8,368 nucleotides of DNA. Source: an uncultured Cellvibrio sp. (GTDB lineage: Bacteria > Pseudomonadota > Gammaproteobacteria > Pseudomonadales > Cellvibrionaceae). Shown here in pieces: positions 1 through 6,871 of this stretch (positions within the stretch are counted from its first letter, which is position 1; each line of letters starts with the position of its first letter). Location of the stretch: positions 1-8,368 of the forward strand of contig CAMPIG010000202.1 in the NCBI GenBank assembly GCA_946886255.1, written 5' to 3'. Below the pieces are notes generated by a model, which was not told where the DNA came from, searched no databases, and worked only from the letters and a program-made list of their open reading frames with translations. A program made the translations under genes and the position numbers.

Positions 1-40
1 TTCACCGCGTTTTCAGAAGCACCGGGGGAGATCAGCCGGT

Positions 41-2149
41 CTAGCTTTTGGAAAATAATTCCCGAATCAAATCCAACGTCAAAATCTGCGGCAAAACCTC
101 CTGCCCACCACCGGCCGGATAAAACACATAAACCGGTACCGAATTTCGATTTAATGCCGCCAACGCCTCCGTAATATTCTCATCGTAACGCGTCCAATCC
201 GCACGAACACGCAACACATCATGCGCCTCAAACAACGCACTCGTCTCATCCGTATCCAACACCAGCTTTTTATTCACCTGACAGGTAATACACCAGGCCG
301 CCGTGTAATCAATAAACACTGCCTGCCCACTCTGCCTTGCCGCTGCAATTTTTTGTGCATCAAAGGATTGCCACGCACTGTTGGATGCAGTAGGCACTAC
401 CGAGGTTTCAGCTTCCTGCAATTGTTGTAGCGACACAACGACTGCCAAGAGCACCAACACGCTGGCGCTTGCTTTGATGATTGTTCGGTTAGACCGCAGT
501 AACCAGACCACCAGCGACACAACCAGCAACAAACTTGCGCCGATCAACCAGCCATCATCGCCGACCAATTTACCCAGCACCCATAACAACCAGATGACGG
601 TGGCAAATAACGGAAAGGCTAAAAACTGGCGCAAAGTTTCCATCCAGGGGCCGGGTTTGGGCAAGCGTGAAGAGAGTTTAGGGCTGATGGCCAACAATAA
701 AAACGGTGCGGCCAAACCGGCACCCAATCCCAGAAAAATGGCCATGGCCTGTGGCGCTGGCAAAATGGCAGAAGCACCTAAAGCGGCGCCCATAAACGGA
801 CCGGTACAGGGTGCCGCGACAAACACCGCCAACACGCCCGTCGCAAATGACGAGCGGCTATTCGCTTTACCCGCGAGGTTCATTAATGCATGACCAAATT
901 CAAACGCGCCGATAAAACTCAATGCCATCAACCAGAACAATAATGCCAGTGCCATAACAACGACGGGAGACTGCAATTGAAAACCCCAACCGATGGCCGA
1001 ACCGCCCGCGCGCAATGCCAGAAAAATTCCACCCAGGGCTGCAAAAGTTGCCAATACCCCAGCGGTGTACATAAAACCTTCGCGCACGCGATGCGCCGCA
1101 GCACCCTGCCCTGATGTTTGAATCAGGCTGAATAATTTAATTGACAGTACCGGGAATACACAGGGCATTAAATTTAGAATAATGCCCCCGATAAACGCGA
1201 AAAATATCAAAACGATTAACGATTGATTGGCCGGTGCCACCGCAGGTGTTGAGGCAACCCCTGAGACAACCAGAGGCATGTCCGAAAATGCCCACGCCTT
1301 ATCATCGGCCACAAGAATAAAATCCGTTTCTTCCGGTGTGGCAACACCACTCGCGGTATTAAATCGCAATTGATAGCCGTCAGCCGTTTCTGTTACGCCC
1401 GGCTCGGCAGCGGACACAAAATCACCATCGAGCGGATACGCGGTCGGCGCCCCGTATTCTTTCGAACCACGCAGCGTCATTAATAATTCAGCACTGGCAG
1501 CATTAAATGTTAAGGAATCGATTTGCCAGGGAGCATTTTCTTTTAGCTGCGGTAAACGTGCCTGAAAATGCGCAATAATTTCCGCATCCGCCGCTGCCCA
1601 TTTATCTTCGTCACCAGCGATGGGCCGCTCTAAAGTAAGAGTGGCAAAACCGGGAATGCAGTCTTCTTTACACACCAGCCATTCAAGATCCGCTGTGAGG
1701 GTTACGCGATCTGCCCCATTAGCCGTCAGTTGCGCGGGAAATAAATAGGCAACATTGCCTTCGTAACCGATGTTGGTGAGATGGGCGATAGGCAAGCGCT
1801 TGGGAAGCGGCCATTGTGCATCGCCAACCGCGAGTTGTTCACTGTTAAATGCAAAGCGTGGTGCGGCGCCGGAGTCGCCGGCATTTTGCCAATACACGTG
1901 CCATTCCGGATCGACTTCAAAATAGAGTCCGATGGTTTTGTCGGTAGGATTTTCCGCAAACTGCTCCGGCACCAGCCAGCGAATGCGCACATGATCGGCT
2001 TCGATATGCTCTGCAGACTGTGCTTCAGAAAAGTCCGTCTGGGCTTCAGCAAAAATAGTTGTGCAGGCGATCACAAAAGTAATTGCCAATCCAATAACAC
2101 GTGTAGTGAGGTGAACCAGACTGCCCTGTTGCATTAAACCGATTCTCAT
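41..2149 (-). CDS. DsbD-family membrane protein-disulfide reductase (ScsB-like layout)
   Basis: This inner-membrane protein should carry electrons from cytoplasmic thioredoxin to periplasmic disulfide substrates. Numbering is for the 702-residue ATG form. A signal peptide covers about residues 1-36 (hydrophobic stretch, then a FAEA cleavage region). A DsbD N-terminal domain follows to about 300, with the cysteine pair C160/C164 in VCKEDC. Several membrane helices at about 310-575 carry the paired conserved cysteines C330 (LMPCVFP) and C448 (APCTGP). The C-terminal thioredoxin-like domain has the active site WCITC (C620/C623) and a cis-proline in SVPVYVF. All six electron-relay cysteines are present, so it should be functional. 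The frame extends upstream to a TTG at 2182; ATG 2149 or ATG 2134 give more normal signal peptides, but none has a strong ribosome site, so the start is uncertain. The partners that decide the exact substrate are not in the window. Confidence 0.9.
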   Translation of the reverse strand: MRIGLMQQGSLVHLTTRVIGLAITFVIACTTIFAEAQTDFSEAQSAEHIEADHVRIRWLVPEQFAENPTDKTIGLYFEVDPEWHVYWQNAGDSGAAPRFAFNSEQLAVGDAQWPLPKRLPIAHLTNIGYEGNVAYLFPAQLTANGADRVTLTADLEWLVCKEDCIPGFATLTLERPIAGDEDKWAAADAEIIAHFQARLPQLKENAPWQIDSLTFNAASAELLMTLRGSKEYGAPTAYPLDGDFVSAAEPGVTETADGYQLRFNTASGVATPEETDFILVADDKAWAFSDMPLVVSGVASTPAVAPANQSLIVLIFFAFIGGIILNLMPCVFPVLSIKLFSLIQTSGQGAAAHRVREGFMYTAGVLATFAALGGIFLALRAGGSAIGWGFQLQSPVVVMALALLFWLMALSFIGAFEFGHALMNLAGKANSRSSFATGVLAVFVAAPCTGPFMGAALGASAILPAPQAMAIFLGLGAGLAAPFLLLAISPKLSSRLPKPGPWMETLRQFLAFPLFATVIWLLWVLGKLVGDDGWLIGASLLLVVSLVVWLLRSNRTIIKASASVLVLLAVVVSLQQLQEAETSVVPTASNSAWQSFDAQKIAAARQSGQAVFIDYTAAWCITCQVNKKLVLDTDETSALFEAHDVLRVRADWTRYDENITEALAALNRNSVPVYVFYPAGGGQEVLPQILTLDLIRELFSKS

Positions 2150-2202
2150 TATGCATTTGGAATGTAAAGCAGGGATAAGCAAAACCGCGAATGCGCTACT
2201 CG

Positions 2203-2230
2203 ATCTTAAGCGTTAGAGAGACAAACACAA
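2203..2230 (-). promoter_or_regulatory. Possible sigma70 promoter for the dsbD-like gene
   Basis: Read on the minus strand, TTGTGT (2225-2230) lies 16 bases before TAAGAT (2203-2208), upstream of every candidate start of the dsbD-like gene. The -10 matches consensus at 4 of 6 positions and the -35 is weak. The gap between the SIR2-like gene and this gene (2183-2274) shows no clear rho-independent terminator, so read-through from upstream is also possible. Confidence 0.25.
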
Positions 2231-2274
2231 GTTATGTAACACGCGTTTATGCAAAGAAGTGTTAATAGCTGCGT

Positions 2275-3489
2275 TTATTGCCGTGAGGTTAGGGAATTGA
2301 GCAATTTCATCCGGACTTTGCGCCGCATATTCCGTTGCAAGTTATGCAGCAACGACATATACACATTTTTATGGCGATTCAATGACAGAAAAAATTCGGT
2401 TGCTCCTTGACGCAATGGACGGATATTGCCCTGACTTTCGTGCAACACCTTGGGCAAATGGCGATGCGCCGGGTCGACGATCATCAGGCGATGGTTGTCG
2501 TCAGTTAACCAATCGGCCAACATCTTGCTGATAACCGGATTTTCCAAACGACTACCAATCACAATCAGTTCTTCCACATCCGCCAATACCTGCTGCATAA
2601 CCTTTAGTTGTGTAGGGGTATAACACGGGGCACTGTCAGGAAAATGTTGATAGCCCGCCAATAAACTGCGCTCAATGGTTTGTAATTTTCCATGTGCGTC
2701 CTGATATAGGCTGCGATTCGTTACTATGCCATCGTTTTTGACAGTTAACGCCTGATTCACTTGATTGATAAAGACTAAATCGGCGAGATAATCATCCAAA
2801 TGTTGCGGATCGGGTTTCAACTTTAATAGTCGGAGCCCTTCATCAGCAAAGAAGATATCCAAACCACCCTGAAGTTTAACCAGGTTAATGCCGTATTCGC
2901 CTTCTGAAAAATAATCCGGTTTTTCTGTATCAATGTGGCTTTCAACCGTTATGGCGCGAGTGGAAGTACCATCGCTGACTGGAATGGTTTGCGCATCCGC
3001 TAAACCACTTTTAATCGGAATGTGCAAACGCGCGGCCAATAACTCGACCACCACATCCTGATTGGTAGAAAAAACCCACAGCGGCCGATTAAGCTCCAGT
3101 AAACTTGTTAGCCCTTCATAATCTTTCAAAACCACGGATGCAAAGCCGAAATTTTTTGCCTGACGTTCAAGCAGAAATGCGTAAACCGTTTGCGCAAAGA
3201 AAATGTAGGCATTGCGGAAATCCCGCTGCAAAAAATCATAATCTACCGACTGACTTTCGCGCGCCAGGCAGTCGAGGATATGCTCGTAATGTCGATCCTC
3301 ATCAGCCATCAAATCATTCAGGCGCGCAATTACGGCGTCATTCCAGTGCGCTCCGCGTGCTTCCCAACCGGCGTTATAGGCTGCTAATCGCTCCGGCGTG
3401 AGCCAACGCCGAATTTCGGCGGTCAACTCCCAAGTCAGTGGTAAACCACAATCAAATGACGCACCCGCGCCTAGAAATAATGCTTGCAT
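2275..3489 (-). CDS. SIR2-like domain protein, catalytic His replaced by Gln
   Basis: A 404-residue soluble protein with a SIR2-like Rossmann fold; no signal peptide or membrane helix is visible. The nucleotide-binding loop GAGAS is at residues 7-11, followed by CGLP at 14-17. STNQD at 141-145 supplies the Asn and Asp typical of the NAD site. IGSRLENPVI (311-320) and IVDP (337-340) match the late Rossmann strands. KLQGGLD (205-211) aligns with the usual K-L-H-G-S motif, but the catalytic His is Gln207 (codon CAG at 2869-2871). Residues 371-404 form a strongly basic tail. Stand-alone SIR2-like proteins are often NAD-consuming anti-phage effectors, while sirtuins proper deacylate proteins. No zinc-ribbon cysteines of a classic sirtuin are seen, so deacylase function is unlikely. 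It starts 34 bases after the lysR stop on the same strand and may be co-transcribed with it. The fold is fairly secure; activity and role are not. Confidence 0.8.
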   Translation of the reverse strand: MQALFLGAGASFDCGLPLTWELTAEIRRWLTPERLAAYNAGWEARGAHWNDAVIARLNDLMADEDRHYEHILDCLARESQSVDYDFLQRDFRNAYIFFAQTVYAFLLERQAKNFGFASVVLKDYEGLTSLLELNRPLWVFSTNQDVVVELLAARLHIPIKSGLADAQTIPVSDGTSTRAITVESHIDTEKPDYFSEGEYGINLVKLQGGLDIFFADEGLRLLKLKPDPQHLDDYLADLVFINQVNQALTVKNDGIVTNRSLYQDAHGKLQTIERSLLAGYQHFPDSAPCYTPTQLKVMQQVLADVEELIVIGSRLENPVISKMLADWLTDDNHRLMIVDPAHRHLPKVLHESQGNIRPLRQGATEFFLSLNRHKNVYMSLLHNLQRNMRRKVRMKLLNSLTSRQ

Positions 3490-3523
3490 AGTTTTTATAG
3501 TCTTGTTGGTCGATGTGGCCGCA

Positions 3524-4420
3524 TTATGCCATGGCCTGAGTAAGAAAATTTAGCAACACGGTCAAGCGATAGGGTTGATAGCGCCGCTCCTTATATACTG
3601 CAAAGATATCAGTCGATTGACCCTCATAGTGACCGCATAGCACCTCGACCAATTCCCCCGTTGCCAATTCGTGCTGCACATCCAGCCGCGATTTATAAAT
3701 AATGCCGCGCCCCGCTACGCCCCAACGTTTCACCACATCGCCATCGTCGGCGCTCCGGTCTCCGCTTACATCCACCTCAATCCATTTACCATCCTGATGA
3801 AAGCCCCATTTGGTATAAGGCCTGTCGTTGCGGTAAAACACAATACAGTTGTGCTGCAACAAATCCGCAAGCGAAGTGAGCGGCGGATATTGCGCAAGGT
3901 AGCTGGGCGCCGCCACAAGTGTACGGCGGTTGTTACATAATTTTCGGGCCACCAGACCGGAATCTTTCAATTCGCCATAGCGAATCACTACGTCCAACCC
4001 CTCGCGATACAAATCCTGCATAAAGTCGGAAAAATACAATTTGATGGTAACCGCCGGGTGTTGCTGCTGAAACGCATCGAGCCAGGGCAACATCAGGTTT
4101 CGGCCGAGATCCGAAGGCAGGCCGAGACGGATTTCACCAGCAACCAGCGTCTGCATATTGCGCAATTCCGCTTCGGCACTGTCGAGCGCACCCAGCGCCT
4201 GTTGAACATGCGGCAGAAAGGCTTGACCGGCAGGACTCAGACGCACACTACGCGTGGTACGCTCGAACAGGCTAACGCTCAGGCTGGCCTCTAGGCGCTT
4301 GATCGCGGCCGATACCGCCGCATTGGTGATGTTCAGCTGGCGGGCAACTTCGCTCATATTGCCGTTTTCCGCCACCCGCATCACCAGATCGAGATCCTGC
4401 AACGAATAGTTTCCAGTCAT
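3524..4420 (-). CDS. LysR-family transcriptional regulator, divergent from the reductase operon
   Basis: A 298-residue cytoplasmic regulator of normal LysR length. The N-terminal winged helix-turn-helix spans about residues 6-64, with the recognition region around NITNAAVSAAIKRLE and the family signature LFERTTRSVRLSPAGQAF at 51-68. A linker helix runs to about 90 and a periplasmic-binding-protein-like effector domain covers about 92-295. The latter contains WGVAGRGI, typical of the family. C162, C192 and C262 lie in the effector domain; redox or electrophile sensing through one of them is possible but unproven. It is transcribed away from the MDR/OYE reductase pair across a 117-base gap with a large palindrome. 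In LysR systems this layout usually means control of the divergent operon plus autoregulation. The start is the ATG at 4420, only 10 bases from the palindrome. The inducer cannot be read from sequence. Confidence 0.92.
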   Translation of the reverse strand: MTGNYSLQDLDLVMRVAENGNMSEVARQLNITNAAVSAAIKRLEASLSVSLFERTTRSVRLSPAGQAFLPHVQQALGALDSAEAELRNMQTLVAGEIRLGLPSDLGRNLMLPWLDAFQQQHPAVTIKLYFSDFMQDLYREGLDVVIRYGELKDSGLVARKLCNNRRTLVAAPSYLAQYPPLTSLADLLQHNCIVFYRNDRPYTKWGFHQDGKWIEVDVSGDRSADDGDVVKRWGVAGRGIIYKSRLDVQHELATGELVEVLCGHYEGQSTDIFAVYKERRYQPYRLTVLLNFLTQAMA

Positions 4421-4430
4421 AGGCTCAACT

Positions 4431-4455
4431 CACTATCAAAAAATTTTTGATAGTG
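4431..4455. promoter_or_regulatory. Perfect 25-bp palindrome, candidate LysR operator
   Basis: The 12-base arm CACTATCAAAAA (4431-4442) is followed by a single A and then its exact reverse complement (4444-4455). The inner part has TC-N11-GA symmetry, close to the T-N11-A dyad of LysR boxes. It sits 10 bases before the lysR start and 82 bases before the adh start, where an activator and autorepressor would bind. A further TATCAA element lies at 4475-4480. Confidence 0.7.
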
Positions 4456-4477
4456 TTGCAACAAAAATCGGAATTAT
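4447..4477 (+). promoter_or_regulatory. Weak candidate promoter for the adh-OYE operon
   Basis: TTGATA at 4447-4452, inside the right arm of the palindrome, could be a -35. AATTAT at 4472-4477 matches the -10 consensus at 4 of 6 positions, with a long 19-base spacer. Poor spacing suits a promoter that needs an activator. On the opposite strand, TTGATA (4475-4480) could serve lysR with its -10 buried in the palindrome, which would allow autorepression. Confidence 0.3.
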
Positions 4478-4537
4478 CAATTGGGTAGCCTGGCGGTAAC
4501 ATGACAATTCGCCAGATCTTCAATCGAGGGAACCACC

Positions 4538-5554
4538 ATGAAAGCCGTCGCATTAAAAGCCTACTTACCTATCGATAACCCCCAATCCCTGCTCGATGTT
4601 GAGCTGGAAAAACCGACACCGCAGGGGCATGACTTGCTGGTTGCGGTGCGCGCGATGTCAGTAAACCCCGTGGATACCAAAGTCCGCGCCCCCAAAGATA
4701 AGCATGAAGATCAGCCACGTGTTTTGGGATGGGATGCCGTCGGGTTGGTGGAAGCCACCGGGCCAGAGGTCAGTTTATTCAAACCCGGTGACCGGGTGTA
4801 TTACGCTGGCGATATCACCCGACCCGGCAGCAACAGCGAATATCAACTTGTGGATGAACGCATTGTTGGTCGCGCGCCGTTAAGTCTTTCCGATGCTGAA
4901 GCCGCCGCTCTGCCCCTGACCGCAATCACTGCCTGGGAGGGTTTGTTTGATCGTTTGCGGATTAACCGTCACGAGGATGCTGCGAAGACGCTGTTGATTG
5001 TCGGCGGTGCTGGAGGCGTGGGCTCTATTGCGATTCAGCTCGCCAAACAACTCACCAAGGTGACCGTGATCGCCACCGCCTCGCGCCCTGAAACCCGCGA
5101 ATGGTGTTTGTCACTCGGTGCTGATCAGGTTGTCGACCATAGCGATCTGCTGCATAACATGCGCGCCGTCGGTCATGAACAGATCGATTATATTTTTTGT
5201 TTAAACAACACCGAACAACATTGGTCAAGCATGTGCGAACTGATTAAACCCCAAGGCACGATTTGCTCCATCGTTGAGACCAAACATCCGGTGAACCTCA
5301 CACAATTGCAGAGCAAGTCAGCCAACTTTGTGTGGGAATTTATGTTCACCCGCTCCATGTTTCAAACAGACGACATGATTGAACAACATCATTTGCTCAA
5401 CGAATTGAGCGAATTGATTGACACAGGAAAAATTAAAACCACCGTCACCACTATTCTCTCGCCAGTTAACGCTGAAAATCTGCGTAAGGCTCATACGCAA
5501 CTGGAAAGCAGTCGCACAATTGGCAAAGTTGTACTTGAACACTGGCCTTCATAA
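4538..5554 (+). CDS. MDR-family quinone oxidoreductase / 'zinc-type' alcohol dehydrogenase
   Basis: A 338-residue cytoplasmic NAD(P)H-dependent reductase of the medium-chain dehydrogenase/reductase superfamily. The GroES-like N-terminal domain (about 1-125) contains SVNPVDTKVR and VLGWDAVGLVEATG. The Rossmann domain carries the dinucleotide loop GGAGGVGS at 156-163. Where zinc alcohol dehydrogenases have the catalytic Cys, this protein has the VNPVD motif, and the four-cysteine structural zinc lobe is absent. It should therefore be zinc-independent like quinone oxidoreductases, although relatives are commonly named zinc-binding alcohol dehydrogenase family protein. Likely substrates are quinones or alpha,beta-unsaturated carbonyls. 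The ATG at 4538 follows a good Shine-Dalgarno GAGGG (4526-4530, 7-base spacing). It is the first gene of a probable operon with the OYE gene 25 bases downstream, facing lysR. The family is secure; the substrate is inferred. Confidence 0.92.
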   Translation: MKAVALKAYLPIDNPQSLLDVELEKPTPQGHDLLVAVRAMSVNPVDTKVRAPKDKHEDQPRVLGWDAVGLVEATGPEVSLFKPGDRVYYAGDITRPGSNSEYQLVDERIVGRAPLSLSDAEAAALPLTAITAWEGLFDRLRINRHEDAAKTLLIVGGAGGVGSIAIQLAKQLTKVTVIATASRPETREWCLSLGADQVVDHSDLLHNMRAVGHEQIDYIFCLNNTEQHWSSMCELIKPQGTICSIVETKHPVNLTQLQSKSANFVWEFMFTRSMFQTDDMIEQHHLLNELSELIDTGKIKTTVTTILSPVNAENLRKAHTQLESSRTIGKVVLEHWPS

Positions 5555-5570
5555 ACATCTACAGTTATTC

Positions 5571-5582
5571 GAGGTAACAATG
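5571..5582 (+). promoter_or_regulatory. Ribosome binding site fixing the OYE start
   Basis: GAGG (5571-5574) lies 5 bases before the ATG at 5580. The open frame continues upstream into the adh gene to 5418, but that extension has no OYE homology, whereas the family N-terminus MKLFTPVSVG begins exactly at 5580. This site therefore decides the start. Confidence 0.75.
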
Positions 5583-6671
5583 AAATTATTTACTCCTGTT
5601 TCCGTTGGTCGTCATCAACTCAGCAATCGCGTTGTCATGGCACCGATGACGCGCTGCCGCTCCGCGCAACCCGGCGATGTTCCTACGGATTTAATGGCGA
5701 CTTATTACGCCCAACGGGCCAGTGCCGGATTGATCATCACCGAAGCCACCCAAATCTCGCCGCAGGGTAAAGGTTATTCTTTTACGCCGGGAATTTACTC
5801 GCAAGAACAAGTAGAGGGATGGCAAAAAGTCACGGCCGCTGTGCATCACGCCGGCGGAAAAATTTTTTCACAATTGTGGCACGTGGGCCGCATGTCTCAC
5901 CCGTCATTTCGTCAAGGGGAACTGCCAGTAGCACCTTCGGCCATTGCCTTTGACGGCCAGGTGTGGATTTACGATGAACAGGAAAAGCGCGGCAAAAAAG
6001 TGGCTTGCCCCGTACCGCGCGCACTTGAAACGCAAGAGATTAAAAATATTGTGGAGGATTATCGCCGTGCCGCCGCCAATGCCATTAAAGCCGGATTTGA
6101 CGGTGTAGAAATTCACGGTGCAAATGGTTATTTAATTGATCAGTTTCTTCGCACCACATCCAACCAACGTACTGACGACTACGGTGGCAGCCAACAAAAT
6201 CGCTTGCGTTTTTTACAAGAGGTTGTCACCGCCGTAGCCGCAGAAGTTGGAGCAGATCGCACCGGTATTCGCCTTGCCCCCTTTATTATCGCGCGCGGCA
6301 TGGCATGCCCTGAAATTCTCGACACCATACTGGTGGCTGCGGATTCTTTAACACAACAACAGCTCGCTTATATTCACTTGGCTGAAGCGGATTGGGATGA
6401 TGCGCCTACAGTGACGGAAGATTTTCGGCAAGCGTTGCGCAAACGTTTTAGTGGCAGGATTATTGTTGCCGGAAAATTCGATAAACAGCGTGCCGAAAAA
6501 ATACTGACCGAGGGTTACGCGGACATGATTGCATTCGGACGCTTTTTCGTCGCCAATCCCGATTTGATTGCTCGCCTGCAATATAATTTTCCGTTGACGG
6601 ATTTCAACGGTGAGTTGTTGTTTGGTGGCGATGGCCGGGGTTATACCGACTATCCAGTTCACGCCGCCTGA
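5580..6671 (+). CDS. Old Yellow Enzyme family alkene reductase (NemA-like)
   Basis: A 363-residue FMN-dependent ene-reductase with a complete TIM-barrel. It should reduce activated C=C bonds (enones, maleimides, quinones), possibly also nitro compounds or nitrate esters, using NAD(P)H. Thr24 in APMTRCRS corresponds to the flavin-tuning Thr of classical OYEs. LWHVGRMSHPS (99-109) supplies flavin-site residues. H179 and N182 in EIHGANGYL are the substrate-binding pair, a His/Asn combination as in yeast OYE1 where E. coli NemA-type enzymes often have His/His, and Y184 is the likely proton donor. R231 (GIRLAP) and GR at 320-321 (AFGRFFVANPDL) bind FMN phosphate. Phe322 replaces the more usual Pro of GRPF. 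It lies 25 bases after the MDR reductase gene and is almost certainly co-transcribed, so both enzymes probably act on the same class of electrophile under the divergent LysR regulator. Classification is strong; the physiological substrate is unknown. Confidence 0.95.
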   Translation: MKLFTPVSVGRHQLSNRVVMAPMTRCRSAQPGDVPTDLMATYYAQRASAGLIITEATQISPQGKGYSFTPGIYSQEQVEGWQKVTAAVHHAGGKIFSQLWHVGRMSHPSFRQGELPVAPSAIAFDGQVWIYDEQEKRGKKVACPVPRALETQEIKNIVEDYRRAAANAIKAGFDGVEIHGANGYLIDQFLRTTSNQRTDDYGGSQQNRLRFLQEVVTAVAAEVGADRTGIRLAPFIIARGMACPEILDTILVAADSLTQQQLAYIHLAEADWDDAPTVTEDFRQALRKRFSGRIIVAGKFDKQRAEKILTEGYADMIAFGRFFVANPDLIARLQYNFPLTDFNGELLFGGDGRGYTDYPVHAA

Positions 6672-6677
6672 GTCGGT

Positions 6678-6716
6678 GTGTCCAATATTCCGACACTTGC
6701 CCCGGCGCTGCGGGGC
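6678..6716 (+). terminator. Tandem hairpins after the OYE gene, possible terminator
   Basis: Two adjacent inverted repeats follow the OYE stop. GTGTC (6678-6682) pairs with GACAC (6692-6696), and GCCCCG (6699-6704) pairs with CGGGGC (6711-6716) around a 6-base loop. The second is short and GC-rich as in intrinsic terminators, but no T-run follows, so efficient rho-independent termination is doubtful. Confidence 0.35.
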
Positions 6717-6719
6717 TCG

Positions 6720-6736
6720 TATTGAAAACGTCAATA
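6720..6736. repeat. Small inverted repeat, TATTGA-N5-TCAATA
   Basis: A perfect 6-base dyad around AAACG, immediately after the GC-rich hairpin. The inner TTG-N7-CAA has T-N11-A symmetry, so it could be a regulator site for the downstream receiver gene. At this length chance occurrence is also plausible. Confidence 0.3.
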
Positions 6737-6788
6737 AACTGTGGGACATTACCGGTTTTCAAGTAAGGCCTGTGATAGATTTGCGCCG

Positions 6789-6819
6789 CAGCCGGGGCAG
6801 GCAATAAATGCCTCGGCTG
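6789..6819 (+). promoter_or_regulatory. Bulged hairpin in the leader region of the receiver gene
   Basis: CAGCCG (6789-6794) pairs with CGGCTG (6814-6819), and AGGC (6799-6802) pairs with GCCT (6810-6813). This gives ten base pairs with a 4-base bulge (6795-6798) and the loop AATAAAT. The AGGC segment could instead pair with GCCT at 6768-6771, so two mutually exclusive folds exist. No T-run follows. It could be a leader element or only a structured spacer. Confidence 0.35.
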
Positions 6820-6837
6820 AATCAAGGTTTAAAAATC

Positions 6838-6862
6838 GCGAGAAACATAATCTCGCCCAGGA
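6838..6862 (+). promoter_or_regulatory. Hairpin abutting the Shine-Dalgarno of the receiver gene
   Basis: GCGAGA (6838-6843) pairs perfectly with TCTCGC (6851-6856) around AACATAA. Two bases later comes the ribosome site AGGA (6859-6862), 9 bases before the ATG at 6872. The loop also contains CATAAT (6846-6851), a 5-of-6 match to a -10 box but without a matching -35. Either translation control by the hairpin or a start-proximal promoter could explain it. Confidence 0.4.
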
Positions 6863-6871
6863 ACCATACCC

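Noticed and set aside
21..40. ACCGG...CCGGT inverted repeat after the DsbD-like gene as a terminator
   Set aside because: The stem is only 5 bases with a 10-base loop and no T-run on the minus strand, and the window edge cuts the context.
381..893. 170-residue open frame on the plus strand opposite the DsbD-like gene
   Set aside because: It is low-complexity, Asn/Ala/Pro-rich and antisense to the conserved membrane domain, so it is a shadow frame.
2243..2278. Two copies of GCGTTTAT in the dsbD-SIR2 gap as a direct-repeat site
   Set aside because: Eight bases twice, with one copy running into the SIR2-like stop codon, is easily chance.
2275..3489. SIR2-like protein as a classical sirtuin deacetylase (cobB)
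   Set aside because: It lacks the four-cysteine zinc ribbon and the catalytic His, and at 404 residues is longer than CobB-type proteins.
5418..5579. N-terminal extension of the OYE reading frame by 54 residues
   Set aside because: It overlaps the end of the adh gene, lacks OYE homology, and the family start with a good GAGG ribosome site is at 5580.
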